Below, in pieces: positions 55,143-63,468 of a stretch of 64,000 bases of DNA (positions are counted from its first letter, which is position 1; each line of letters starts with the position of its first letter). The notes beneath the pieces are model-generated. The model was not told the DNA's origin and did no database searches. It worked only from the letters and a program-made list of their open reading frames with translations. The DNA is from Salinilacustrithrix sp034522155. GTDB lineage: Bacteria; Actinomycetota; Acidimicrobiia; Acidimicrobiales; Salinilacustritrichaceae. The position numbers and the translations under genes were made by a program. The stretch lies in assembly GCA_034522155.1 (NCBI GenBank), contig JAXHLP010000013.1:1-64000 (forward strand), given 5' to 3'.

Positions 55143-56324
55143 TCAGCGGGCGCGGACGAGCAGGGCGTCGCCCTGACCGCCGCCGCCGCACAGCGCGACC
55201 GCACCGTGCTCGACGCCTCGGCGCTGCATCTCCATCAGCAGCGTGAGGGCCAGGCGGTTGCCCGACATGCCGACCGGGTGGCCGAGGGCAATGGCGCCAC
55301 CGTTGACGTTGGTGACCGAGCCGTCGATGCCGAGATCGTCCATCGAGGCCAGGCCGACCGCGGCGAAGGCTTCGTTCAGCTCGTAGAGGCCGAGGTCGGA
55401 CTGGCTGATCGGCGCGCCGTCGAGGGCGTCGAAGATCGCCCGGCTCGGCTGGGTGAGCAGCGACGCGTCGGGTCCGGCGACCTGGCCGTAGCCGACGACC
55501 TCGCCGAGGCCGGTCACGCCGAGCTCCTCGGCCTTGGCGGCCGACACGACGATGGTGGCCGAGGCCCCGTCGGAGATCTGCGACGCGTTGCCGGCGGTGA
55601 TGTTGCCCGCCTTGTCGAACGCCGGACGCAGGTTGCCGAGGCCCTCGGCGGTGGTGTCGCTGCGGACGCCCTCGTCGGTGGTGACCGTCACCGGGTCGCC
55701 CTTGCGCTGCGGCACGGCGACCGGGACGATCTCCTCGTCGAAGAGACCGTTCTTGATGGCCTCGGCGGCGCGCTGGTGCGAGAGGGCGGCGAACTCGTCC
55801 TGCGGTGCCCGCTCGAGGCCCGCGGAGGCGGCGTACTTCTCGGTGCCGGCACCCATGGCGCACTGGTCGAAGGCACAGAACAACCCGTCGTACATCATCG
55901 AGTCGACGACGGTCTTGTCGCCGACCCGCATCCCCGCCCGGGCGTCGGGCAGCAGGTAGGGCGCCTGGGTCATCGATTCCATGCCCCCGGCGACGACGAT
56001 GTCGGCGTCGCCCGCCTGGATCATGAGGTCGGCGAGGTAGATGGCGTTGAGACCCGACAAGCACACCTTGTTGACGGTGGTGGCCGGCGTGCTCATCGGG
56101 ATGTTGGCCTTGGTCGCGGCCTGGCGGGCGGTGATCTGGCCGGCACCGGCCTGGAGGACCTGGCCCATGATCACGTAGTCGACGTCGTCGGCGCCGACGC
56201 CGGCCCGGTCGAGAGCGCCGGAGATGGCCACCCCGCCGAGGTCCATGGCGCTCATCGAGGCGAAGGCCCCCGACAGCTTGCCGATGGGCGTACGGGCACC
56301 ACTGAGGATCACGGAACCAGGCAT
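55143..56324 (-). CDS. acetyl-CoA acetyltransferase (thiolase)
   Basis: A 393-residue biosynthetic-type thiolase condensing two acetyl-CoA to acetoacetyl-CoA, or the reverse. Cys88 in NKVCLSG is the acyl acceptor; NEAFA, NGGAIALGHPVGMSG and CGGGGQGDALL provide the His and second Cys. The ATG at 56324 is preceded by GGGGGAGAAG. The cluster with an epimerase and an MDR reductase points to acyl-CoA metabolism, such as an ethylmalonyl- or methylmalonyl-CoA route, but the linking mutase genes are not here. Confidence 0.95.
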   Translation of the reverse strand: MPGSVILSGARTPIGKLSGAFASMSAMDLGGVAISGALDRAGVGADDVDYVIMGQVLQAGAGQITARQAATKANIPMSTPATTVNKVCLSGLNAIYLADLMIQAGDADIVVAGGMESMTQAPYLLPDARAGMRVGDKTVVDSMMYDGLFCAFDQCAMGAGTEKYAASAGLERAPQDEFAALSHQRAAEAIKNGLFDEEIVPVAVPQRKGDPVTVTTDEGVRSDTTAEGLGNLRPAFDKAGNITAGNASQISDGASATIVVSAAKAEELGVTGLGEVVGYGQVAGPDASLLTQPSRAIFDALDGAPISQSDLGLYELNEAFAAVGLASMDDLGIDGSVTNVNGGAIALGHPVGMSGNRLALTLLMEMQRRGVEHGAVALCGGGGQGDALLVRAR

Positions 56325-56416
56325 GAGGACTTCTCCCCCGTTGACGAATGTGTGCTGTCAATCGTAGGGATGTCGACGGCGCTACCGCGCAGGGTCAACT
56401 GCAGGCTGGCCCGACC

Positions 56417-56522
56417 GGCCGCCGCCAGGCGGACGGGTCAGAGCTACGACGAGATGACGACGAAGTCGGAATGAGTCGCAGCACCTGACGCGGCCGCCGC
56501 CAGGCGGACGGGTCAGAGCTAC
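56417..56522. repeat. 31-base direct repeat flanking interspersed repeat copy 2
   Basis: GGCCGCCGCCAGGCGGACGG continues identically for 31 bases at 56417-56447 and 56492-56522. The unit includes CCGCCAGGCGG, a small palindrome. Between the copies, 56451-56519 matches the element at 43402-43470. The downstream copy holds the stop codon of the next gene. Confidence 0.75.
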
Positions 56523-57052
56523 CCGCTGGCGTGGCGCCGCACCTGCTCGAACGTACGGCGCAGCGCCAGCCGAACCACGTCGTTGACCTTGGTCTCGATA
56601 CTCGTCTCGATCACCGGGTGGTCGCGGACCTCGGCCGCGGGCGGATCGTCGTGGTCGACGGCCGCGGCGGCGGGCCGGTGGCGGGACAGCTGCTCGTCGA
56701 CGGAGCCGTGGTCGGCGTGGACCCGGATGCTGCGGGCCTCGGCCGCGGCCCGAAGGTCGATGACCTCGCCCGGCGGTCTTTCGTGGCCGACGCGGCCACC
56801 GCGTGCCGGGTCCGGCCCCGGTTCGAGCTCGCGCTCGAACCGATCGGCCAGGGCCTCGAGGTCGGCGTAGATGCGGTCGCGGTGGTCTTCGGCCTCCGCT
56901 CGGGCGTCGGCGGCCCACGCCGCGGCCTCACGCCGGATCCGGGCGGCTTCTCGCTCGGCCTCACGCCGGATCTGGTCGGCGCGCCGGCGCGCATCGGCCA
57001 GCACTGCCTCCGAGCTCTGATAGCCCCCGTTGCCTCCGCCGCGATTCTGCAC
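56519..57052 (-). CDS. coiled-coil protein, DivIVA-like or unknown
   Basis: A 177-residue cytosolic protein. Residues of about 14-75 form an Ala/Arg/Glu coiled coil (SSEAVLADARRRADQIRREA), resembling DivIVA-associated or stalk-like proteins of actinobacteria. The middle is disordered and charged. The C-terminal helix (NDVVRLALRRTFEQVRRHA) may be an interaction site. In Streptomyces a coiled-coil protein lies next to the epimerase-thiolase pair, which fits this position. TAGCGT lies nine bases before the GTG at 57052. Function unknown. Confidence 0.7.
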   Translation of the reverse strand: MQNRGGGNGGYQSSEAVLADARRRADQIRREAEREAARIRREAAAWAADARAEAEDHRDRIYADLEALADRFERELEPGPDPARGGRVGHERPPGEVIDLRAAAEARSIRVHADHGSVDEQLSRHRPAAAAVDHDDPPAAEVRDHPVIETSIETKVNDVVRLALRRTFEQVRRHASG

Positions 57053-57368
57053 CGTTCATTGACGCTAGTGATCGGATCACGCACCGACCCGGACCCGGCC
57101 GGGATCAACGTCGGGTTCCGGCCCCCACACGTACCCCGGTCCGCCGGCACACGATCCCATCAATACGTTCGGTAGTGAATCGCCCGCAGTCCGCGAGTGA
57201 CCGAATGGTCCCGACAACGACACTTCAGTCGGGCGAGGTGGGGCGACACCGCAACCGCCGCCGTGGGGCGGGGAGTGTGCTGAGCAACCCGCAATCGACC
57301 ACGGGCGCAGCTCGCCAGCGGTTTCGCACGGACGAGCGGCTCGATTCTCGTATTGCTCAGCATGGCTC
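57053..57368. other. intergenic region with a long inverted repeat
   Basis: Between the divergently positioned ends of two minus-strand genes, this 316-base stretch has no gene. TGCTGAGCAA at 57278-57287 and TTGCTCAGCA at 57353-57362 are a perfect ten-base inverted repeat with a 65-base spacer, just downstream of the MDR gene stop. It may be the base of a structured 3' UTR or RNA. The promoter of the coiled-coil gene is near 57062. Confidence 0.5.
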
Positions 57369-58535
57369 CTACACGAGCCCCTGCACCGCCTCGGGCATCT
57401 CGTCGGCCACGCGGATGATCGGGATGCCCGTCTGGGTGTTGTCGTGCATCTCCTTGAAGCAGCGGGGCAGATCCTCGAAGGAGTACAACTCGTCGTGGAT
57501 CGTCGGCTTGAACACCGAGCCGTACAACTCGGTCGCGGCCTCGCAGCCCGCGGGCGTCTCGTAGTGGGTGTGGTCGATGGTGACCTGCTTCACCGACTGG
57601 GTCGTGGAGTTGTAGGAGACCACCTGGCTGAGCTGCCAGCCGGCGCTGACGTTGACGCCGCACCGGGCCTGGACGGCGAGACCGGCCTCGAACACCGGGC
57701 CGCGCAGCATGTCGCACACCAGGTGCATGCCGACGCCGTCGGTCAGCCCCTTGACCTCCTTGTTGAAGGCCTTGACGTCGTCCCGCGAGGCGAAGCGGTT
57801 GAACTGCTTCTGGTCGATGCCGACGATGCCGTGCTTCTCGAGCGCGTCGCGGCGCTCCTTGCTCCCCGCGCAGAAGTAGGCGTTGTGCCCTTCGGCCGCG
57901 GCCAGCATCAGGAACAGCTCACCGACACCGCCGCCGAAGGACAGCACGTTGAGCCGGGCCTGGCGCTCGTAGGGCACCTTGACGCGGTAGATGCCGATGG
58001 CCCGGCGCCACAGGTGATAGGCGGTCGGGGCCCGCAGCGGCAGGGCCGCCATCTCCCACAGCGACAGCCCGCAGTCGAGGGGCGCGGGGATGATCTGCCA
58101 GTCCTCGACGACCGCGTCCTTGCTGTACCAGCCGATGGACCCGGGCTGGTCGTAGGCCCAGATGCGCTTGGGGAACCCGTGCTCGTCGGGCTCACCGTTG
58201 CAGTGGGTGACCACGATGTCGCCCTCGGCGAACCGCGTGACGTCGCGACCGAGCGCCACGACCTCGCCGATGGCCGAGTTGCCGGGATAGATCGTGCCGC
58301 CCCGCGCTTCGGCGATGTTGACGGTGTCCGCGGTGGCGGCGTGGTCGATGTTGTGCTCGGCCGACACGGCGAGGATCTTCAGCTGGACGTCCTTGGGGCC
58401 CAGGTCCCGCAACTCGAGGTCGTCGAGCGCGACGACCTTGGAGACGTCGACGTCGCTCGGGTCGCCGCCCGCGGCCTCGGTCTCGGCGGCCAGGCGCTCG
58501 GCGGTGATCGAATAGGCACGGGTCATCGTCGTCAT
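57369..58535 (-). CDS. medium-chain dehydrogenase/reductase, possible acyl-CoA reductase
   Basis: A 388-residue MDR-superfamily enzyme. The N-terminal GroES-like domain has AVSAEHNIDHAAT and the VVALGRDVTRFAEGDIVVTH strand; the cofactor domain has NVLSFGGGVGELFLMLAAAEGH, where GGGVGE replaces the usual GxGxxG. Zinc-binding Cys residues are not obvious. Crotonyl-CoA carboxylase/reductase and acrylyl-CoA reductase belong to this superfamily and would fit with thiolase and epimerase, but the sequence is shorter and differs. GGAG lies six bases before the ATG at 58535. A general quinone-reductase-like role is an alternative. Confidence 0.65.
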   Translation of the reverse strand: MTTMTRAYSITAERLAAETEAAGGDPSDVDVSKVVALDDLELRDLGPKDVQLKILAVSAEHNIDHAATADTVNIAEARGGTIYPGNSAIGEVVALGRDVTRFAEGDIVVTHCNGEPDEHGFPKRIWAYDQPGSIGWYSKDAVVEDWQIIPAPLDCGLSLWEMAALPLRAPTAYHLWRRAIGIYRVKVPYERQARLNVLSFGGGVGELFLMLAAAEGHNAYFCAGSKERRDALEKHGIVGIDQKQFNRFASRDDVKAFNKEVKGLTDGVGMHLVCDMLRGPVFEAGLAVQARCGVNVSAGWQLSQVVSYNSTTQSVKQVTIDHTHYETPAGCEAATELYGSVFKPTIHDELYSFEDLPRCFKEMHDNTQTGIPIIRVADEMPEAVQGLV

Positions 58536-58633
58536 CGCTGCTCCAGCTGTCGGCGTTGTTACCGGTGGGTCATCTTGTCGCATCCGGCCGAGGGACGAAA
58601 TTCGTGGGCGTCCTGATGTGGGGGATCAGGTTC

Positions 58634-58639
58634 TATCCT
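58634..58639 (+). promoter_or_regulatory. -10-like box TATCCT of the epimerase gene
   Basis: TATCCT is followed by CGGCCC and ATG, the same layout as at 25182. A ribosome binding site is absent. Confidence 0.5.
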
Positions 58640-58645
58640 CGGCCC

Positions 58646-59047
58646 ATGCTGCTGACCGAGATCGACCACGTCGCCATCGCCGTCCACGACCTGGAAGCGG
58701 CCATCGAGTACTACGCCGAGGCCTTCGGCGCCGAGGTCCACCATCGTGAGGTCGTCGAATCCGACGGCGTCGAGGAGGCACTGGTCAAGGTGGGCGACAG
58801 CTACATCCAGCTCACCACCGCCACCAACGACGACTCGCCGATCGCCAAGTTCCTGGCCAAGAAGGGCGAGGGTCTCCACCACGTGGGATACCGCGTCGAC
58901 GACTGTGCCGAAGCGCTGCAGTCGATGGTCGACGCCGGCGCCACACCGCTCGATCACGAGCCCCGCCCGGGCTCGCGCGGCACGACCGTCGCCTTCGTGC
59001 ACCCCAAGAGCTCCTTCGGCACCCTCATCGAGCTCGTACAGGAGTGA
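58646..59047 (+). CDS. mce: methylmalonyl-CoA epimerase
   Basis: A 133-residue vicinal-oxygen-chelate protein that interconverts the 2R and 2S forms of methylmalonyl-CoA. The metal-binding set is visible: His in EIDHVAIAV, Gln in YIQLTT, His in GLHHVGYRV and Glu in TLIELV. Length is typical. It is divergent from the MDR reductase by about 110 bases and starts leaderless at ATG 58646. Methylmalonyl-CoA mutase genes are not in the window. Confidence 0.92.
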   Translation: MLLTEIDHVAIAVHDLEAAIEYYAEAFGAEVHHREVVESDGVEEALVKVGDSYIQLTTATNDDSPIAKFLAKKGEGLHHVGYRVDDCAEALQSMVDAGATPLDHEPRPGSRGTTVAFVHPKSSFGTLIELVQE

Positions 59048-59112
59048 ACCGACCACACTCGGTCTGTACACGACCGGCGATTCGGCGCTGGATTCGACCG
59101 AGGCGAAACGTG

Positions 59113-59147
59113 ACGGGCTTCGAGAACGGGACGGGTTTCTAGAACGG
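59113..59147. repeat. 17-base imperfect tandem repeat at a gene 3' end
   Basis: ACGGGCTTCGAGAACGG (59113-59129) and ACGGGTTTCTAGAACGG (59131-59147) differ at two positions. The second contains the stop codon of the minus-strand gene that ends at 59139. Confidence 0.7.
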
Positions 59148-59402
59148 CCGGTCGGCCGCGATCGAGCGCGGCTGGCGACGCGCGACCTCGACCAACGCGT
59201 CGGGCAGCGTGTCGGGTGCCCAATCCATGAGGCCGTCGACGGCCTCGGACCGCACCAGCTCGGAGATGCCCGGGCCGATGAGGGCGGCGAGCACGCTCCG
59301 CTCGAGCGGATCGAGTTCCGCCGCGAGGTCCCGGAGACGGTCGAGGACCCGCAGGGCGGCCGACGGCGGCTCGCCGTTGTCGTCATCGTCCGGTTGCGTC
59401 AT
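59139..59402 (-). CDS. hypothetical protein, 87 residues
   Basis: A small soluble helical protein. The first 15 residues are acidic (MTQPDDDDNGEP), then come amphipathic helices with LRVLDRLRDLAAELDPLERS and LIGPGISELVRSEAVDGLMD. GGAGG lies about nine bases before the ATG at 59402, which supports this start over a longer frame. No family is recognised. It is convergent with the epimerase gene and precedes the kinase region. Its 3' end lies in the short duplication. Confidence 0.6.
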   Translation of the reverse strand: MTQPDDDDNGEPPSAALRVLDRLRDLAAELDPLERSVLAALIGPGISELVRSEAVDGLMDWAPDTLPDALVEVARRQPRSIAADRPF

Positions 59403-59490
59403 GCCCCATGGCCTCCGACCATCGTCATCTGGCGTGGACCGACTCGCCCACCCGGCTCGTCGCCGCGTAGCGCTGACGGTTACACGCGGC

Positions 59491-61149
59491 TCAGGAACCG
59501 GCGACACAGTCCTCGAAGATGGCCGTCACCGGCTCGGTCAGGGCACCGTCCTCGCCGGCCATGAGCTCGAGGTTCGCCCGGAACTGCTCGGCCGTGAGCT
59601 CTTCAGCGGCACGTTCGCTCGCGCACGTGCAACGCGAGTCGCTCACCCCGTTGGCGGCGCACAGATCCTCGAACTCGCGCACCTCCGCCGCCGAGATCGG
59701 TGCGGCCGAGACCGCCGTCGTGGTCGAGGACGCGTCCGCCTGGTCCGATCCTCCGTCCGAGTCCGACAGCAGGACGAACGCCCCACCGCCGATGAGCGCC
59801 ACGACCACCACGATCGCCGCCACCGGCCGGCACGTGCCCGCGACCTGGCCGCCGGAGTGGGCGCGGCGGGCTGGGGCGACGCGCCGGGTGCCGGGGCAGG
59901 GGGTGGCGCGGGGCCACCAGGCGGGGCCGGCGCGGGCGGATGCGACCGCGACTGCGGGGGCGGCGGCGACTGCGGGGGCGGCGGCGCAGACGTCGGCGCA
60001 GACCTCGGCGCCTCGGCCCCGCCGGCGTGGGCTGCGCCCGGTCCGGGCGCAGCGCCTGGTCCGGGCGAGCACGCCGCTCCGGCGGACCCACCGCTGGGCC
60101 GATGGTTCCAGGAGGCGGTACCGCCGCTGGACCGCGACCGCACCGAGTCGCGGGTGGCTCTGGCCCGCCTTGACCGCGACGGTGCCCGCCCGCCGGCTGG
60201 TGTCGTCGCTCGGACGCACCTCCTGGGAGGCGGGGCGCTCGGTCGCGGCGACCACCGACGTCGCGCTCATGACCGCGTGCCCGCCACGGGCCAACCATCC
60301 AGATCCGAGCGCATCGGTGGCCGCGGTTGCCAGCTCGACGGCGAATTCCTCGGCCGACGCCGGGCGACCGGCCGGGTCCTTCTCCAGCGCCTGCCTGGTC
60401 ACCGCCTCGAGCGACGGGTGCACGCCCGGCAGGACCTCGTCCATCCGGCGGGGCTCGTCGTTGACGTGCTGGAACAGCTGCGCGACGGCCTCGGTGACCG
60501 GCCGGTACGGAAGCTCACCGGTGAGCAGCTCGTAGAGCATGACGCCGAGCGCGTAGACGTCGGTGAGGGGCGACAGTTCGTCGCCGGTGACCTGCTCGGG
60601 TGCCATGTACGCCGCGGTGCCGAGGATGGAGCCGGTGGCCGTCCGCACGGCGGCCTCTTCGCCGAGCGCCTTGGCCACCCCGAAGTCGGCCACCTTGGCG
60701 GTGCCGCTCGCCGAGAACAGCACGTTCTCGGGCTTCACGTCACGGTGGAGGATGCCGTGCTCGTGCGCGTGGTGCAGGCCCACGGCAGTGGCGAGTACGA
60801 CGGCGACCGCTTCGTCGGTCTCGACGCCACGTTCGCTGAATCGGTCCCACAGCGTGCCGCCCGAGGCGTACTCCATGACGATGACGCACAGTCCTTCGTG
60901 CTCGACGAAGTCGAAGACCGGGACGATGTGGGGGTGGTCGAGACCGGCGACCAGGCGGGCCTCGTCGATGAACCGGTCCCGGACCGAGGGGTCGGCCCCG
61001 AACGCCCGGGGGAGCTGCTTGATGGCGACGTGTCGTCCGAGCTCGCGATGACGGCCGCGGAGCACGATGCCCCAGCCACCCCGACCGATCTCCTCGCCGA
61101 TCTCGTAGCGCGGCAATGCGGCCGCCAACAGCTCCTGATCGAGCGCCAT
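59491..61149 (-). CDS. receptor-type Ser/Thr protein kinase, PknB family
   Basis: A 552-residue membrane kinase. The first 270 residues are a Hanks-type domain: IGRGGWGIV (P-loop, positions 21-29), VAIKQL (Lys), HRDVKPENVLF (catalytic loop), ADFGVAK and MAPEQVTG. A long linker follows, one membrane helix (AIVVVVALIGGGAFVLL), and an outside domain with three cysteines (DLCAAN, SRCTCASER). In the current frame the linker is Arg/Cys/Trp-rich; an alternative frame over 59830-60140 is a typical Pro/Ala/Gln linker, so compensating frameshifts are possible. The ATG at 61149 has TACGGT seven bases upstream. It neighbours FHA and DUF6777 genes. Confidence 0.88.
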   Translation of the reverse strand: MALDQELLAAALPRYEIGEEIGRGGWGIVLRGRHRELGRHVAIKQLPRAFGADPSVRDRFIDEARLVAGLDHPHIVPVFDFVEHEGLCVIVMEYASGGTLWDRFSERGVETDEAVAVVLATAVGLHHAHEHGILHRDVKPENVLFSASGTAKVADFGVAKALGEEAAVRTATGSILGTAAYMAPEQVTGDELSPLTDVYALGVMLYELLTGELPYRPVTEAVAQLFQHVNDEPRRMDEVLPGVHPSLEAVTRQALEKDPAGRPASAEEFAVELATAATDALGSGWLARGGHAVMSATSVVAATERPASQEVRPSDDTSRRAGTVAVKAGQSHPRLGAVAVQRRYRLLEPSAQRWVRRSGVLARTRRCARTGRSPRRRGRGAEVCADVCAAAPAVAAAPAVAVASARAGPAWWPRATPCPGTRRVAPARRAHSGGQVAGTCRPVAAIVVVVALIGGGAFVLLSDSDGGSDQADASSTTTAVSAAPISAAEVREFEDLCAANGVSDSRCTCASERAAEELTAEQFRANLELMAGEDGALTEPVTAIFEDCVAGS

Positions 61150-61156
61150 CCCCCGC

Positions 61157-61162
61157 ACCGTA
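61157..61162 (-). promoter_or_regulatory. -10-like box TACGGT of the kinase gene
   Basis: TACGGT on the minus strand ends seven bases before the ATG at 61149. No ribosome binding site precedes that start. Confidence 0.45.
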
Positions 61163-61220
61163 CCCGTGTCCGGCCACCGCCAGGACGGCCGGACACGGGC
61201 GGGGAACGGTCACACGCCGA

Positions 61221-63395
61221 TCACCCGAACGTGATCTCGTAGGCGCCGCGGCCCTCGTCGACGATGAGGCGCACCTCGGTCCCCGGTTCGACCTCCACCG
61301 TCTCGGAGGTCTCCGAGCCGGGCGAGACGCGGAAGCTGGTGAGCGAACCGCCGCTGGCGTCCTGGAGTTGCACGCGGACCGCACGCACGGCGTCGGCCGA
61401 ATTGGTCGCGGTGATCGCCAGCGACGGGCCGGGGGCATCGAAGGTGTAGTAGTCGGCGGAATCCCGCGTCCCCACCTCCCCGATCAGCGGCCCGGACGGG
61501 TCGATCGCCCGGGCGTCCGCGAGCGTGGCCGGCGCGTCACCCGGTCCACCACCCTCGTCGGCGGACACGAAATCCGCCGTGAAGGAGTAGTCGGCTCCAC
61601 CCTCGTCCACGATGATCTCGAGTGTTCCCTCGTCGTCCTCGCCGAGCAGGATGTCGAACTCGGTGTCGGCGCCGGGGGCCACCCGCTCGCTGAAGAACCG
61701 GTCACCGTCGAGCGAGATCTGGTGCCGGACCGCCCGCACCGCGTCGCGTGCCGTCGCCGCGGTGTAGGTGAAGGTCGTGCCCGGCTGGATCTCGAGCGTG
61801 TAATGGTCGGTCCCGTCCTGACCACCCAGCAGTCCGGCGACCTCCTGACCCGCAGCGATCTCGAAGGCCGAGGCGAAGTCGGATCCTGCGTCACCGTCCT
61901 CGCCGGCGTCGGACTGCACCTCGAGGCCGACCGTGAACGTGTACGCCGCCGGCCCCTCGTCGAAGGCCAGCTCGAACTGTCCGCCGCCTTCGTGGTCCAG
62001 GATGATCGTCTCGGACTCCTCGGCGCCCGGTGCGGTCCGGAACGAGGCGAACGTCTCACCGTCCGAGGTGAACTGCGTCCGCACGGAACGGACGCTGTCG
62101 GGGTCGTTGGCGACCTCGAGGGTCATGATCGCCCCGTCGGGAGCATCGAGGGTGTAGCGGGCCTCGGTGCGATCCTCCTCGAGAGCGTCCTCGTACTCGG
62201 TGTCGAAGTCGATGGGACCGTCGTCGACCTGGTCCTGGGTCGCACCGCCGATGCCGGGATCGTCGGAACCCGAGCCCGCCTGGCGGGTGAACAGCTCGCC
62301 GGTCTCGTAGTCGACCAGTTCGAAGGCGTCGGTGTCGACGTTCGCGCCGACGACGACGATGACGGTGGCGCCCTCGAAGCTGGGCCACTCGTCGCCCTCG
62401 AAGCTCTCACCGCCGTCGACCGCCGGTTCGGCGAGCGGGTTGCCGCAGCTGCACTTCACGCGGGGAACGCCACGCGTGTCGACCAGTGCGGCTGTGCCTC
62501 GCTGCAACACGGACTCGCGCGGCGTGGGCTCGCCGTCGGCGTAGCCGTGGTTGAGCACACGCGTGTCGGAGCCGAGGTTCACCGGCGTGAGGGTCCGGAG
62601 GTAGTCGGGGATCTCGGCCGGGTCGATGCCGATGACGCTCGCCCAGGCCTCCGCCTTGGCGGGTTCGTTCATCAAGAAATCGGTCAACTGGGCGACGTCG
62701 CAGGCGTCTTCGCGCTGCGTGCCGCCGTACAGCCCGACCTCGGTGCCCTCGGCACCCCGGTAGTCACCCGGCCCGTCCTCGGAACCCTCGGCCATCGGCT
62801 CGCCCGGCGAACCGTTCTCGGCGAACTCGGCCAGCGTGCCGGAGGGCTCCGGCGCGGCCGGCTCGGTGAAGGGGTCGGGGCCGGTCTCGGCGATCGGCTC
62901 GAGCGTGACGCTGGCGCCGGCCTCGTCGTCGCCGAGGAGCGCGAACGCCGCCACACCACCGCCGATCAGCGCGAGGACGACGACGACGGCGGCGATGACC
63001 TTGCCTTTGCCCTTGCCGCCACCATCACCGGCGCCGGCCGCGGCTGCGCCTGCAGCCGGGGGCGCGCCACCGGGGGGAGCAGCAGGCGGTGGCGCCGATG
63101 CCGGAGGTTGGGCAGCGGTGGGCTCGCCGGAGCCGGGCGGGGGCGAGGCCGGCGGCTGGGCCATCGTCGGATCCTCCGACGCGGGGGGCTGGACCCCGGT
63201 CGGGTCGTCCGACGCGGACGGCTGGACCCCGGTCGGATCGTCCGAGCCCGGGGGTTGCGCGCCGCCGGCGGCCGATTCCTCGGCGGCCGGGGTCTGCTCG
63301 GTTGCGTCGTGGCCGGGGTGCTGCTCGGGGGAATACCACTTCCCGTCCGACGCCTGCCACCAGCCGTTACCCATCGGTGTATCGCTCACGACCAT
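61221..63395 (-). CDS. DUF6777-like membrane protein with three tandem beta-domain repeats
   Basis: A 724-residue protein. It opens with GNGWWQASDGKWYSPEQHPG, a Trp-rich motif common in acidimicrobial proteins, then Pro-rich repeats (DDPTGVQPxAS) and a membrane helix (VIAAVVVVLALIGGGVAAFAL near residue 190). The outside part holds a DUF6777-like domain (RVLNHGYADGEPTPRESVLQ, VPRVKCSCGNPL). Three repeats of about 95 residues follow, each with YTxxxPG, VRxVRxQ, FxSxRxxPGxE and a final DEGxxxYxF. The last ends at the C-terminus. Start ATG 63395; ATG 63374 is possible. Divergent from the FHA gene and downstream of it lies a kinase. Ligand unknown. Confidence 0.75.
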   Translation of the reverse strand: MVVSDTPMGNGWWQASDGKWYSPEQHPGHDATEQTPAAEESAAGGAQPPGSDDPTGVQPSASDDPTGVQPPASEDPTMAQPPASPPPGSGEPTAAQPPASAPPPAAPPGGAPPAAGAAAAGAGDGGGKGKGKVIAAVVVVLALIGGGVAAFALLGDDEAGASVTLEPIAETGPDPFTEPAAPEPSGTLAEFAENGSPGEPMAEGSEDGPGDYRGAEGTEVGLYGGTQREDACDVAQLTDFLMNEPAKAEAWASVIGIDPAEIPDYLRTLTPVNLGSDTRVLNHGYADGEPTPRESVLQRGTAALVDTRGVPRVKCSCGNPLAEPAVDGGESFEGDEWPSFEGATVIVVVGANVDTDAFELVDYETGELFTRQAGSGSDDPGIGGATQDQVDDGPIDFDTEYEDALEEDRTEARYTLDAPDGAIMTLEVANDPDSVRSVRTQFTSDGETFASFRTAPGAEESETIILDHEGGGQFELAFDEGPAAYTFTVGLEVQSDAGEDGDAGSDFASAFEIAAGQEVAGLLGGQDGTDHYTLEIQPGTTFTYTAATARDAVRAVRHQISLDGDRFFSERVAPGADTEFDILLGEDDEGTLEIIVDEGGADYSFTADFVSADEGGGPGDAPATLADARAIDPSGPLIGEVGTRDSADYYTFDAPGPSLAITATNSADAVRAVRVQLQDASGGSLTSFRVSPGSETSETVEVEPGTEVRLIVDEGRGAYEITFG

Positions 63396-63468
63396 GCCTG
63401 TCGCACGGGCCTCCTGACGGTTACACCACCCGGGTCGGGCGCCGGCGCGTTGTGCGAGACTTCCCGGG

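Noticed and set aside
57369..58535. Naming the MDR enzyme as crotonyl-CoA carboxylase/reductase.
   Set aside because: It is shorter and lacks the recognisable CCR sequence; only the neighbours suggest it.
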